Shown: positions 24,291 to 35,544 of the stretch, in pieces
Layout of the letters: every line of letters begins with the position of its first letter
How positions within the stretch are numbered: the first letter of the stretch is position 1
Assembly (NCBI GenBank): GCA_020465985.1
Contig: JAANYP010004811.1
Span: 1-64,000, forward strand
From: Centrapalus pauciflorus
Lineage: Eukaryota; Streptophyta; Magnoliopsida; Asterales; Asteraceae
Length of the DNA: 64,000 bases
Direction of reading: 5' to 3'
Made by a program: the position numbers and the translations under genes
Notes under the pieces: generated by a model
What the model was told of the DNA's origin: nothing
The model's input: only the letters and a program-made list of their open reading frames with translations
The model's database searches: none

Positions 24291-25100
24291 TTTCAGACAT
24301 TTTCTAAATTAATTCTATTTCAAACATACGTGTTTGAATTCCTTTATTTTGAAAATATCTGTTATTTAAATTTAAAGGTTGTGTCACAAAATTAAATTCA
24401 ATATTTCTTTATCTATGTATATTTTTAATGTTTAATGATCCTGAAATTTGATATGTGAATTGTTCATAGTTGAGTGGGACGCTGACTAATTCCAGGTTTG
24501 TCTGTATTTCTATGGGTAAAAAGGTTCTAGGGTCTAGATCAGAAAGAATATGTGTTTAATTGAGGGGGAGTAACTTCAGGATGTTTAGTGTACTTTAATT
24601 TAGTTTTTACTTTAATTTAGATCAGAAATGATATTTGATATTCCTAGGTTAATTTTATTTAAGTAATCTATCAGAAAAACGCAAAAAGATTATATGTTTT
24701 ATCTAGCGTGTCAATTTACCAAAAACTCAAAAAGGATTTACTTTGTTTGTGTCTTAGTATCATTTTATTTCTTAAAATAGTTCTAAAGAAAATCAAGAAT
24801 ATTTTTCTTGGTTCCTAATTTTAATTTACTTTATTTTTGCTTTGTCAAAATTACCAGTTTTCTTAAATTAACCCTAATTTTATCTAGTCAGTCTACTTTA
24901 TTTTTGTCTTCATATTTAAACTAAATCAAAAAAATTACAAAAAGATTTTTAAGTGGGCTCTATTTGTTTCCATTTTATTAAGTCTTTAGTTATAATTTTT
25001 TTTAAAGCCCAAATTTTTTGTTTAGTCTTTACTTTTTGGAAATCGGGTGGCCCAATTTACATGGGAACACGCGGATCTAAGCTCTTGACCGACCCGACCC
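24291..25100 (+). other. Copia-2 spacer after pol
   Basis: AT-rich and without coding potential. It holds an internal PPT-like octamer in TTGAGGGGGAGTAAC (24560-24574). Otherwise nothing recognisable. Confidence 0.6.
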
Positions 25101-25116
25101 GCCTATTTAAATAGGC
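25101..25116 (+). promoter_or_regulatory. Candidate internal promoter of the Copia-2 extra ORF
   Basis: GCCTATTTAAATAGGC is a perfect 16-bp palindrome containing a TATA-like TATTTAAATA, just after a GACCCGACCC stretch. It is followed 20-60 bp downstream by a CT-rich leader (CTCCTTTCTTTTCTCCCTCT), as at many plant Pol II promoters. Inferred, not demonstrated. Confidence 0.5.
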
Positions 25117-25283
25117 GGGATTTTGGTATCTTCTTCATTAAGTCATTTCTCCTTTCTTTTCTCCCTCTCCGTCGAAACAGCAACCATTTCCACCGCCATT
25201 TTCACCAATTTCAAGCTTTAAAAGCTCCAATCACAGCCGTTTTTCTTCATTTTTCTTGCATTTTATTGCATCTGCACCCCCAG

Positions 25284-26484
25284 GTAATCATTTTACTGCT
25301 TTATTTTGGCTTCATACATCTTATATCATGTTTTTAATTTTCAAATTTTAAAGGGTTTTCCATTCGGTTTTTAGCACTTTTAGGACTCTAAATCAGTTTG
25401 TTTTCACTTAGTGTAGTACAATAAAATGTTCTTTATGTGTTTTAGCATTAGGATCTGCATTTTCATTCATTTTTAATCATTTTTAAAACTGTTCACGTTG
25501 CATGTGCATGAACACATTAACTGCAAATTTGACTAAGTCTTCAACTCGGATCATCCGAACTTCGGACCATCCGAAATTTGGATGAATCCTACTTAGGCAA
25601 ATTTCCAGTTTTAATGTTCACAAATTTGGACCCATCCATTCATCCGAAATTCGGATCTATAGGCAGTTCCTTAGAAAATTTACAATGATATTATATGTGC
25701 CACCCGAATTTCGGTTCACCTGAACTTCGGATGCACTCATATAATATTAATTGTATGTTTTATGCAACTAAGTCTATGTCTCAGTCCATCCGAATTTGGG
25801 TCCATCCGAATTCGGCTCTCATCCAAATTTTACCTTGCATGTTTATTTTTCTAAGTGTTCCTTATTTTAAACATCACCCGAATTTGGACCCATTCGAATT
25901 CGGTCCCCATCCGAGTTCGGCCCCAATCCAAATTTGGTCTTCATCTGAATTTTATCTTTTCTGTGTATTTTCTAAGTATCATCATTCTCATCATCTGAAA
26001 TTCGGATCCATCTGAATTTCGGTTCCCCACATTTAGTCTCATAGTTTTTCATTTCATGCATCATTTCCATCCGAGTTTCTATCCCACCAGAAATTCGGAT
26101 CATCTCATCCGAATTTCCCATGCACCTGAATTCGGATCACTCGTTCATCCAAATTTCGGTCAATCCGAAATTTAACACTTAGAATTTTTTTTTAATTTTC
26201 AGTTTTCCATTTTTGCATTTTTACAAAAAATCAAAAATCACAAAAATATTCCATGTCCTATGCACCATTGATTAGAGTTAGAATAAGTGTTCGAGTGAAA
26301 ATTTCTATGCTAACATTGGTCTCTCAACGATCGACTTTGAACTTTATTCAGTAGAAAAGTCTACTGATAGAAGACTCGATGCTTTAAACAGAATAGACAA
26401 TTTCAAATTCACGCTTATCTCAGACTTAGTGTCAATGCTTCATTCTTTCAAGTCTAATATACTAACATTGTTGCATGTTTACAG
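25284..26484 (+). other. Predicted leader intron (1201 bp) upstream of the Copia-2 extra ORF
   Basis: The donor is CCCAG|GTAATC at 25284. A TACTAAC branch-point motif at 26460-26466 is followed by a T-containing tract and acceptor TTTACAG at 26478-26484. The ATG is at 26490, five bases into the next exon. The intron is AT-rich and contains an array of CATCCGAA/TTCGG words (25548-26170). The geometry is that of a plant 5'-UTR intron. Confidence 0.55.
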
Positions 26485-26489
26485 GACTC

Positions 26490-29400
26490 ATGGATCCGCA
26501 AATTATCTTAACCCTTCCGCATTCTCCGCTACCCAATAACAACGATCAGCTGTCAGATAAATCACTTCTTCCATCCGCTCAGTTTGTTGAGTTTGCCCCT
26601 CACAACTGACAGCTAGATCTTTCAACCCTGCGCCATGAAGACGAGGATATCACGTTTGATATTCTCAAAGGTTACCCTGTCTTCTACGCCCTAACCACAA
26701 CCAACTCTGTACCAACCATATACCTCAAACAGTTTTGGCGTCATCTAACGTTCATATCTGATGTTGAACCTCACTTTACCACTAAAATCAACTATGTTCC
26801 CATTAAACTCACCCAAGAAGCCATTCGCCACATTCTCGCCTTCCAATAGAAAACTTTTCCATCACTAAATACGCCTTTGCCCCCATTCCTCCTCCAATCC
26901 AAACCCTTCAAGAAATCCAGACCTTAGGTTATGATGGCCTACTCATCAGGCTATCAGATTTCTGGACAAAGCATCTCCAGTCCCACTAGAGGGTCCTGTT
27001 TGACATCATCAACAAATGCTTCACTGGCAAACACTATGGCCATGACTCGGCCTCCATTCAAGTCCTTGCGATGTTTGCCGCCTTCGCCTATAATCACCAC
27101 TTTGATTATGCGGCATTCATATTTGATGAGTTAAAGAGAGCAGTACTGGAAACAGGAACTAGAAGAGGACGTAAATACATTCCATTTCAAAGATTTCTTC
27201 AACTCGTAATTCAATGTGTAGTGGATAAGGACGAGGACATACATGAACGTCCTGAGGCTGACGTCTACTTCACGACCTCCATTCAATGAATAGAGATCCC
27301 AACAGCCACTGCAAATGTTGCGGTAATGGACATTCCATTAACGCTGCTTCATCAGGCTGTTCAAACAGAGAGGGTAAGGGATTACATCAGGGCCATATAT
27401 CCGTATGAGGCTCAGTCAGATCTGAATGAGCTTAACCAGTTCGAAGGTGAGGAGCGTATGAATGAGATTGAGGGAGTAGAGGTTGTGATTGAAAATATTT
27501 TGGGTACTGGTGAGAGGGAGACGTCTGTAGTGAGGGAGGGAGTAGAGGGTGAGCAGGAAGAGGCGATCAACTCTGAAAGGACCGTCTCTGTCCAAATGAG
27601 GGATGAGGGCCTGCATCTGAGGGTGTTCTAAGCCCAATCAGCCGGACTACCCACTATAAGACCACTAGTCCAGTGGTCGAACATACCCCAACCACCCACT
27701 CGGTTTCCCTTCAATGGGAAACAGTTTCAATCCACGGGGTCTCAGCACATACACCATCGCCCTCTCACTCGGAGAGAGGTGGTGTTGAAGCAGGTCACCT
27801 GTCGCCCCCGGTGACCACCTCTCCTTTGACCACAGCTCACACCACACCCTCTCACATAACGCACAACGCATCCGTGGTGTCCATTCACGAAGGCGGCTCC
27901 CCAAACTTCCGGATCTGAGCTTCCCGTAGAGGAGCCAGAGATGTTGGAAGGAAGACCTGGTGTTGACCAAAAAACGCCATCAACATCAGGCCATCCCGAG
28001 ATATCACTCGAGATGCTAACAACGGCTTTACGTGCTGCTGGTTTTGTTTCCCGGGCTGACCTGGATGCCCATAAGGCAACTTCCGAGGAGCGACACACCG
28101 CCCTGTTCTCTTTTCTCATGGGTAAGGGTGTTGCTTCTGAGGAACAACCACCAGGTACCCGCTCAGTCCAATCTCAGATAGCTTATCTCTCCGAAAAGAT
28201 GGACAACCTCACTCGCCTTATCCTTCAAGTCCAGGAGCAGCTGAATATGGCCGAATAGACCGCTTGGAATCAACTGTCATTAAGCTTCAATGCTGTCGTC
28301 AGGCTAGAACCCTCAAACAGAAACATGACGATCAGGACGACCCTGATCGTCATGGGAGGGAGAAATGCCAAAGGGTTCAGTCTGAGGGCAAGATGTTAAA
28401 TGTAGGGGGAGCGGGAGCGGAAGCGGAGGGAACAGATCAACAAGGGTTTGGGGAAAAGAGTTCAGAGGCTCAAGTAATAGTGGAAGATGACCCTATTTTT
28501 GAAGGCCCCGCACCGTTAGATCCACTTTCAGCCATGGTGGAATATGATCCCATTTTTGAAAAAGTTGAGGTCATATTGGTGTCTGATACAGACTCCGATA
28601 CTGACCAAGACTATCCTTCGATAATCCCCAATCCTGAACATGAGTCTCCTCAGAAATCATCATCGTCTTTTGAAATTCTAAATTCCCCACCCCACGTACC
28701 TCTACAAGAAATCCTATCTTCCATCCAAGCTACCTCCCCTACTCCCAAAGAGACCCCACAAGTCCAAATTTCCCCCACAGTCCAAGAAATCCTTACAGCC
28801 CAATCAATCCCTCCAGCCCAATCTGCCGAGTCTTCAGGTCCCAGAACCGTGGACTACTTTGATACTAGGCGTGAAGCAACTCCAAGGCATGATATACACG
28901 ATCTAGAATGGGTTCGATGATACTTAGAGGGTGGGGTGCAGTCTTTATCCGAAGAGTTAAAAGAAGAGTTAAGGCAGGACCGGAGGGGTCGGATTTTGTA
29001 ATATCTTGAAGCTCCTCCCGCAGAGCTAGAAGAACCTCCGGTTCAAGGTTTGAAAGACTTTTTGAGAAAATTACCCGCTCAGGAATTTCAGAGTCCCTAT
29101 CTTGAAGAAAGATTCAAGATGGTGTAAGAAAGAAACCCGGGTCATACAACAGACGTTTGTTAATGGTTTTGTCTGACGCATCTCAAGCTGAACAAGCGGA
29201 ATACAATCAAATGATGCTCAAAGATAAAAAGCCAAAGGAAGAATATTGGTCAAAATCAAAGATTGTGAAGATTAACTATATCCATATGTACAAAAGAGCT
29301 CGAGTGTTCACTCCTGTATTTGAAGTACTCCGAGAAGATGGATCAGTACAGTTTTTGCATGAAAATGACCAGGGTTTTGTGAACATAGACGACATTGAGT

Positions 29401-29920
29401 TTCTACACAACAAACTGAAGAACAGGATCACGAAATGATTAACTCATGTCACTGCTGTTGCCGCTCTTACTAAAAGCATGCATCACCGATCTATTATCAT
29501 GTGCTTAAAATATTTCCAAATGGCGATTGAGAGCTTTATGGTTAAAGTTGGTCTAAAAGCCCCAGAACAAGATATTTTTCTCCTAGACCACTATCCAGCA
29601 TACAAAGTTTTGATAGGGGGACAACAGGGAATTATTTTTCTGAACAAGAAGGGACAGAAAAGGTACATGCGCATTGAAGACTTGCCTTGCTATTCAGATG
29701 GTACAATCAGATTGGTCAGAGTCGAGCTCAACAACCGACTACAAAAGACGATGCTCAACCAATCTCTGAACTCAAAAGAAAACCAAAAGAAATACAAGAC
29801 ATGCTCTGCGCCATTGAACTTCTAAATGACAGGCTACATCTTAGGCAAGTGACTCGACGATTCGAAGTCGTCCTTGGCCTTAGGGAACATGTAGAGGAAG
29901 CCTGTCATCGTCCACAATGA
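26490..29920 (+). pseudogene. Copia-2 extra 3' ORF (env-like position), decayed
   Basis: The ATG is 5 nt after the predicted acceptor. Frame 0 reads MDPQIILTLPHSPLPNN..., LKGYPVFYALTTTN and LKQFWRHL to stops at 26607 and 26847. Frame 2 then continues with FDIINKCFTGKHYGHDSASI, FAAFAYNHHFDYAAFIFDEL and YIPFQRFLQLVIQ, then an acidic and a coiled-coil-like part (27326-27631, 27941-28258). Later frames (28264-28920, 29157-29438, 29478-29825) hold a Pro/Ser-rich acidic region and a C-terminal module with FVNIDDIEFLHNKL. No signal peptide or membrane helix is apparent. It shares its first domain with the extra ORFs of Copia-1 and Copia-3. Function unknown; env-like position is the only family link. 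At least three frameshifts. Confidence 0.7.
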
Positions 29921-29936
29921 TCGAAAAGGGGGAGAT

Positions 29937-30282
29937 TGTTAGATATTAAATTTCGATCTTGTGGAATTTATTTTGTAATAATTAATTGGTTTATTTCCAT
30001 GTAATCTATTTCTTGTCTTTCCGTTTATTTGTAATTCTCTTAGTTATAGAAGTCAAGGGTGGTGATTTTGTAATACTTTAGAAGTTGATTTAAATGATGT
30101 AAGGGAAACCCCACCTAGGGTTTCCCACACACACTGAAAATATTACAGCCGCCTTTCATTATTCGCTCTAACATTCTTCTTCAATATTCATAACAATTAT
30201 TGAGTGAATCATTCTTTTTGTCTTGTTTATCGCTGAAATCATTGGTACGAGTGCTGATTATTACTGAGAATCTATTTCAACG
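29937..30282 (+). repeat. Copia-2 3' LTR (346 bp)
   Basis: Starts TGTTAGATATT directly after the PPT and ends TTTCAACG (last base A changed to G), followed by target duplication GAAGT. It differs from the 5' LTR by several substitutions and a ~7-bp gap. Confidence 0.93.
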
Positions 30283-31964
30283 GAAGTCCTTAGAAGCATC
30301 AAAAACAAGAGTCATTCACGGATTCAACCAAAAAGGTAAGAAATATGGAATTTTATTAACTTTAGTGTTCTTGAAGTTTTTCCCTATTTTTGGGCAAATC
30401 TGAAAAAAAAAAAAACGAGTGCTATGGATAGGGAAAATGGTTTAGAAACACTCAATAAATGTTAATATGTTGTTTGTATGGATTACATGTTTATAAAAAT
30501 GAGTTTGGTGGATTTTTAAGCAAAACCCATAGGTTGCGACCTGCTGAACTGCAGGTCGACTCGTTGAGTCAATCATGGTGACTCGGCGAGTTGCCAAGAA
30601 CATCAAGCAGGTAAGATTTCATCTAAGTGTTAAGATTCGAACTTCGGGTAGGATCAAACTTTGGGTGTGACCCAAACTTCGGGTGGTGGACCTGAACTTC
30701 GGTTGGGTTTAATTTCGGGTTATATCTCGGGTATAAAAGAACTTCGGCCAAGGATCCGAATTTTGGACCTCGACATGTCAAGTCGAGTAGGGTGACTCGG
30801 CGAGTCAGCCTCAGCTCAAGCCAACTTCGGTTTTGGTTAAAAGGACCCGAACTTCCGGTCTAAAAATCAGAATTTTTTGAGGACTTTAGCATTTTAATAG
30901 GACATTTAATGATGGGTTCTTCGGACATAATAATGATCCGAACATTGGGTTGTAAGTATGAATTCGGATGGTGACTCCAAAGATTGAACACTTTAACTTG
31001 TGAAACTTGATGAAAAATCATTATTAATCAGACATTGATGGCATTTTCCTATGAAAAGGTAACAGGTCCCTTGTGGTGTTGTTAAACACACAGTGGGGTA
31101 AAATTGTGATTCCGGTTGAAATCCCGAGGAGAAATAATATATATTTGAAGTTATTAAACTCACCCACTGTGAGGACTTAGGATTGTATACGTCTACATTT
31201 GTTTTATGCTAGTTTTTGTTCATTGAGGCTTGTTGATTTATATTCGTTTGGCACTCTACTAACTTGCATTTATTTTGATGCACATTGTTGCTTGTTTACA
31301 TGTTATTACATGTTCCGTGTTCTTTGTTGTGCATCAATGTGATGGGCTTTCGAGCTATAATTGGTATATGGATGCTACCGAGACTATATGACCTGGAGCT
31401 GATCCCTCTATGGTCCCAAAGGGTAGGTGTAGCCTCCCTGATGGTAAATTCTGCCTCAATTGAAAGTGTTATTCCGTGCAAATGGGACGATGGAGCTGCG
31501 TGCTCATATGTGTTTTCGTACTCCGTGTGCGAAGGGGTGCACGATGTTTGTCGCTGGTGATACTCATTGTGTGCTGCGTAAAGACTTGTAGAATGTATAA
31601 TCTCTATACTCACTAAGCTTTGCTTATCCTTTAGTTGTTGATATTTTTCAAGAAAGGGAAAATCTGCTGCTGGTCCTTCTAGCTAGGTCATTTGTTGAAG
31701 TATTTGAGGATATCTACTACTCAATCGGTTTCTGAATAATGAATATTCCATTGGTACTATTTGGGATGGTTGTAATAAATTTTGAGTATGTAGACTTAGA
31801 ACGGAACCCTGTAGCAATATAATGTGTTTGACTTAAATTTCATTTATGTATTATTTCAATTTCCTGTAATGTACTAAGAGTTTCAGATCAGTGGTTTATT
31901 ATGGGCTATTAATTAATCCTGGGTGATGTAATTGTGGTTATTGTGGCAAGGGTGTCACAGTGTT

Positions 31965-32148
31965 CCACTCCAGAATAAAGCATAGATGTCAGACATCACT
32001 TTATAAGGATCACATCCAAAAAGGTAATGTTAAATTATATTTTGTTACTACAGAAGATCAGCTTGCAGATATTTTCAACAAACCACTTGATGAATATAGG
32101 TTTATAACTCTAGTTTGGAAGCTGGGAATGTTAAATAAAAGTGACTAA
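31965..32148 (+). pseudogene. Copia-1 RNase H, C-terminal part (right of the nested insertion)
   Basis: The sequence resumes with FHSRIKHRCQTSLYKDH and continues YFVTTEDQLADIFNKPLDE, then LGMLNKSD and a stop at 32148. These are the final residues of copia RNase H and complete the part that stops at 15023. The expected IDVRHHF-like stretch is altered by a small frame change. Confidence 0.88.
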
Positions 32149-32852
32149 GTGAATGGTTTAAGGTTACATGCATAAACTGCTCATTTCTTGGTAACAGTTT
32201 TGACGTAGAACAGGTTTAACCTGTTCTGAACTTAGTCGTTTCTTAGAAATGGGACAAGTTGACATGTAACATGTTTCAAACATAATGTTTTTCTGTCAAA
32301 CCTGTCATGATGTTCTAATTTCAAACTTGTTCAATCTAAAAACTGTCTTGTATCACTACAAGTTTTGTACGCTGTTTCTTTCAAGAACAAGTTTCACAAT
32401 GAAAGTTGTTAAGTAAAAATCAACATGCTTCATGAATAGATTACAAATTGAATAGTTTTGACATTAATACGTTAGAATAGCTTTGACAACCTTAAATATT
32501 AGCTTTCAATTAACATTTTCTTACACTTAAGTTATCTAAATAATGTTTTTATTTAATTTAATTACCTTTGGATAATGTTTTTGATACGTGTTTAAGAGAT
32601 AAGTAAATGGGGCTAGTGGGTCTAACAAACGTGCTAACGTGGTCATAATTATGTTCCGTTCATCACCTTTCAAATCAACCACCCATTTCTCTCTCTAAAA
32701 CCCTTCAAATTCAAATACTTCAAATACTTATTGTTACTGTTTCATCATCCTCTTTACTATTACAAGCCCTAACCTCCATACCTCCTGAACATACTCTCCC
32801 CAATGTAAATACTTCGTGTATTCATCATTAAGTTTCATCATCACTCTCTAAA
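32149..32852 (+). other. Copia-1 spacer with inverted repeats and CT-rich leader
   Basis: Contains a perfect 9-bp-arm palindrome (GAACAGGTTTAACCTGTTC, 32208-32226) and other short inverted repeats (for example ACATGTAACATGT at ~32263). From ~32660 to 32852 the sequence becomes C/T-rich (CCATTTCTCTCTCTAAAACC) like a plant mRNA leader, directly ahead of the ATG at 32853. No clear TATA box or intron was defined. Confidence 0.5.
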
Positions 32853-34262
32853 ATGGCTTCCTCACCTACTGAAATCTCTCATCCTCTTGGCGTAGGTCCA
32901 TTGGGATCAGATCTAGTAAAACATCCCTCTGTCAAACATAAAATGGTTTTGAAACCCACCAACTACATTGCAAACTTGAACATCCCCAAAACTTTTGCTA
33001 GTAAGGGATATGAACCAATGGTGGATTTCATCAAAGCACACCCACTACACTATGCAATGACTACTGCTCCTAGGGTTATGTACCCTGAAATGGTGTATGA
33101 GTTCTGGTACACGTGCTTTTATGATGCTGCTACCAAGACCCTTCTTGGAACCATTCACAACAACACCAAGGTTGTTGAGATCACTCATGCCACACAGACT
33201 GCTGTTTTTCAACTCCTGTCATGGAAATGTATGATAGACCACAGACTGAAGATCAGCACATGGAGGATCTATTAAGGTAATGTAATGTCAAAGACACTGC
33301 CCCTGGGAGAACCTTGCACAGGAAGGACCTTGCTCCCACCTACAACTATCTTTTTGGCTGTGTGGTGATGTGTTTGAGCATCAAGGTTGGTCCCTTTGAT
33401 CAGCTTAGCAGGGATAAGACTCAGATCGTCATCCTGTTCATTGATGGGTCCATTCTCAACATGGCAATGTGGATTATTGGTAATCTGCGTTCCTTTATGG
33501 AACAAGAAACAAGGTCACCATATGTTAGGTACCCATGTTTCCTTAGCCTCCTATTTGAAGATGTTTGTGGTGAAGAATTCTACAACTCTCAACCCCTCAT
33601 GGACTTTGTCATCTTCCCAGTTGTTGGGAACAAGGTATTTCACTCTCGTATTCGTAGGCATAAGAGCCTCCTCTCACTACACTAATGAGTAGGTTGCTTG
33701 GTTTGGTGGAAGGACCTCCAACCATGGAGGTTGATCCAATTGCTGGTCCGGCTGAAAAATACAAATTGATAGGAAAAATGGCAAAAATGTGCCCCTAAGC
33801 CTAGTACAAAATGGTCTGTCACCAAGAAGGCCAAACCTGTGAAGTTTGCTCTTTCAGGCCCTGTGGTTAAGGGGGAGCAGGCTGTATACCAAAGACCATT
33901 TGTTGGTCCTTGGGCCTTTGTGACCAATGGCTCTGTGCCACCTGAGAACATGGAACAACTAACCCAAGCTGTTCCTAGCCTAGTCTCTCCACCAGTCACT
34001 ACCACTTCCCCCTCCCTAAAACCAAGGAAGAAAACCTTGGTGAAAATGAAGAAGGTCCCCTCTGCCAAGAGGGTTGTCAATGTTGAATGCTTTCCAACCC
34101 CACCACAAAGCCCCTCTGGTTCCTCCCAAAAGGAGCTTGTTGAAAAAGAGGCATAACTGGTTGTGTGCACTCCAACTTTCTTGGAGCCTGGTGCAACACA
34201 TGTGGAGCTTGCCTCACTCCACCCTGAGCCTACCCATAGCCAATCTGAGCCCTTTGGTTCTT
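32853..34262 (+). pseudogene. Copia-1 extra 3' ORF (env-like position), frameshifted
   Basis: The first frame (140 codons) has YEPMVDFIKAHPLHYAM at residues 53-69 and F84-W85. After a shift near 33275-33310 the frame at 33314 gives LAPTYNYLFGCVVMCLSIKV and YVRYPCFLSLLFE, matching the second block of the Copia-3 ORF (QWRYLAHVIMVCFAPKKAG, RFLTYPRFVMMLI). A basic/Pro-Ser-rich tail follows (33839-34156). An internal AAGGGGGAGCAG PPT-like word lies at 33869-33880. Coding-like sequence ends at ~34262. Function unknown. Confidence 0.7.
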
Positions 34263-35544
34263 TGTTAGTTCTTACATTATAACTTTCAGTTTTATACTTT
34301 ATATCATTTAATAATTTTTATACATCAATTGAATATTAATGCATTATTATTATTAAATATCGCCTCATTTAAATTAAATATTAAAAAAGTATAATAACGC
34401 ATACTCATTAAAAACATGAGTCAATAGCCTAGTTAATTAATATATAAGAGTTTACTTTGGTAACTTTTATATCAATCAATTAACTTAGAATGCTGGATTA
34501 ATAATCATAAAAGGGTTTCATCAAAACCAAATATTTATATCTACGCAAGACAATATCACAATATTTCAACATCCAATAATTTGCTCAAACTAATTGGATT
34601 TATAGGTTTGTGGTAAATTACATAATTCCCTACAATCTTTATGGCAATCTAACTCTTTAATAAAATCCATTAGATATGTTGCAACTTTATGAAATATTAT
34701 TTCATTGTTTATGCCTAAATATATATATAAATATAAAACCTTTATTACAAGAACGACCGCATTTAAACTCACAAAAGTTTAGAAATTATGTTGTAATTAA
34801 TCATCTGTTGGTAACAACAAAAATAGTTATTTTATAAATTGGTTTGAAATCCAGTTTACCAAAAATTAAATAAATTATGTAAGATAGTGTTTTAGTGATA
34901 AATATTACCACAATAAATAATTACAAACATGTCTTTTATAAATTTTCTATAAATCTATAATTTTATCAATATCATAAATAAATAGAAACACTTTGCTATA
35001 AAAGTTATGATAAAATAAAAAAAACTTTAAACCAAATAGCCTCAAAACCATCACAGGGACAAAACCCGAATCCAACCAATAAGAGGTAGTATAGCAGTCA
35101 CACCACCTTCTCTAGTCTCTTCATGGGTTTTGACCATAACAATAACAAAGTCATACAAAAATAAAATGAATAACCTTAATTTTTTCTTTTTCAGTTCCAA
35201 TAACCGGCACATGAGCAAATTTATTTTCAACAGATCATAATATTAACCTTATGAGTACCATAATAATTTAATTCATGTAAAAGATGGATAATGATGCAAA
35301 TGCTTCTTCCATCACATAGTGAAGCAACACTCATTATCTGCTTAAAAATTAAAATCATTCATGTGCATCAAAATTGGTCACAATTAATTTAATCAAACAA
35401 TTGAAGAGAGTCCAAAAGATTGTGATTTATAAGGGCAACATAAAGCTATTAATCGTTTAAAAGATATTTGTTATTATTATTATAATTTGAATGACCAAAA
35501 TATGGCAACGATTTAAGAAAAACAAAATCATACAATATGATTTC
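34263..35544. other. Unassigned AT-rich DNA
   Basis: No retroelement coding, LTR ends or inverted repeats were recognised. On the minus strand 35190-35345 looks exon-like: a TTTAAGCAG acceptor, an open stretch (MSVASLCDGRSICIII, then HLLHELNYYGTHK) and a GT after AAG. This is too short to call a gene. Confidence 0.5.

Larger units (their letters stand above)
15574..30282 (+). mobile_element. Copia-2: complete 14.7-kb Sirevirus-like copia element
   Basis: Two LTRs (15574-15927 and 29937-30282), a PBS, a 3' PPT (AAAAGGGGGAGAT, 29923-29936) and a perfect 5-bp target duplication GAAGT (15569-15573 and 30283-30287) define it exactly. Internal order: 5' leader with a nested MITE, gag, coiled-coil linker, PR, INT, RT-RNase H, spacer with promoter and leader intron, extra 3' ORF. 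LTR divergence, stops and a mutated RT active site show that it is inactive. Its length is due mainly to a 5.6-kb region after RNase H. Confidence 0.93.
15024..31959 (+). mobile_element. Solo LTR of gypsy family 'LTR-B', split by Copia-2
   Basis: It starts at 15024 (TCTAACATCC, a G-to-C variant of the family start TGTAACATCC) and ends GGTGTCACA at 31959. The 5-bp duplication GTGTT flanks it (15019-15023 and 31960-31964). Without Copia-2 the LTR is ~2.2 kb (15024-15573 plus 30288-31959). No internal gypsy sequence is present, so it is a solo LTR left by LTR-LTR recombination. A TATA box (TATAAAA, 15252-15258) is present. The right part carries many CGAACTTCGG and ACTCGGCGAG words. The same family occurs at 52749-54768 and 59335-61520 in the opposite orientation. 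Confidence 0.88.
10415..34262 (+). mobile_element. Copia-1: decayed Sirevirus-like copia, split by a 16.9-kb nested insertion
   Basis: Order on the plus strand: gag remnant and zinc knuckle, PR, integrase, RT, RNase H, spacer, extra 3' ORF. RNase H is interrupted at 15023 and resumes at 31965 in the matching place, with a 5-bp duplication GTGTT on each side of the insert. Many stops and frameshifts, a missing RT active site and absent LTRs show this to be the oldest element of the block. The right end is placed where coding-like sequence stops at ~34262; no 3' LTR was seen. Confidence 0.8.

Noticed and set aside
26490..29920. Copia-2 extra ORF as a true retroviral-type env gene
   Set aside because: No signal peptide, membrane helix or fusion-like segment is apparent; the position alone does not justify the name.
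15024..31959. Complete gypsy element with internal region
   Set aside because: The two parts join into a single LTR around Copia-2; there is no PBS, gag or second LTR, so it is a solo LTR.
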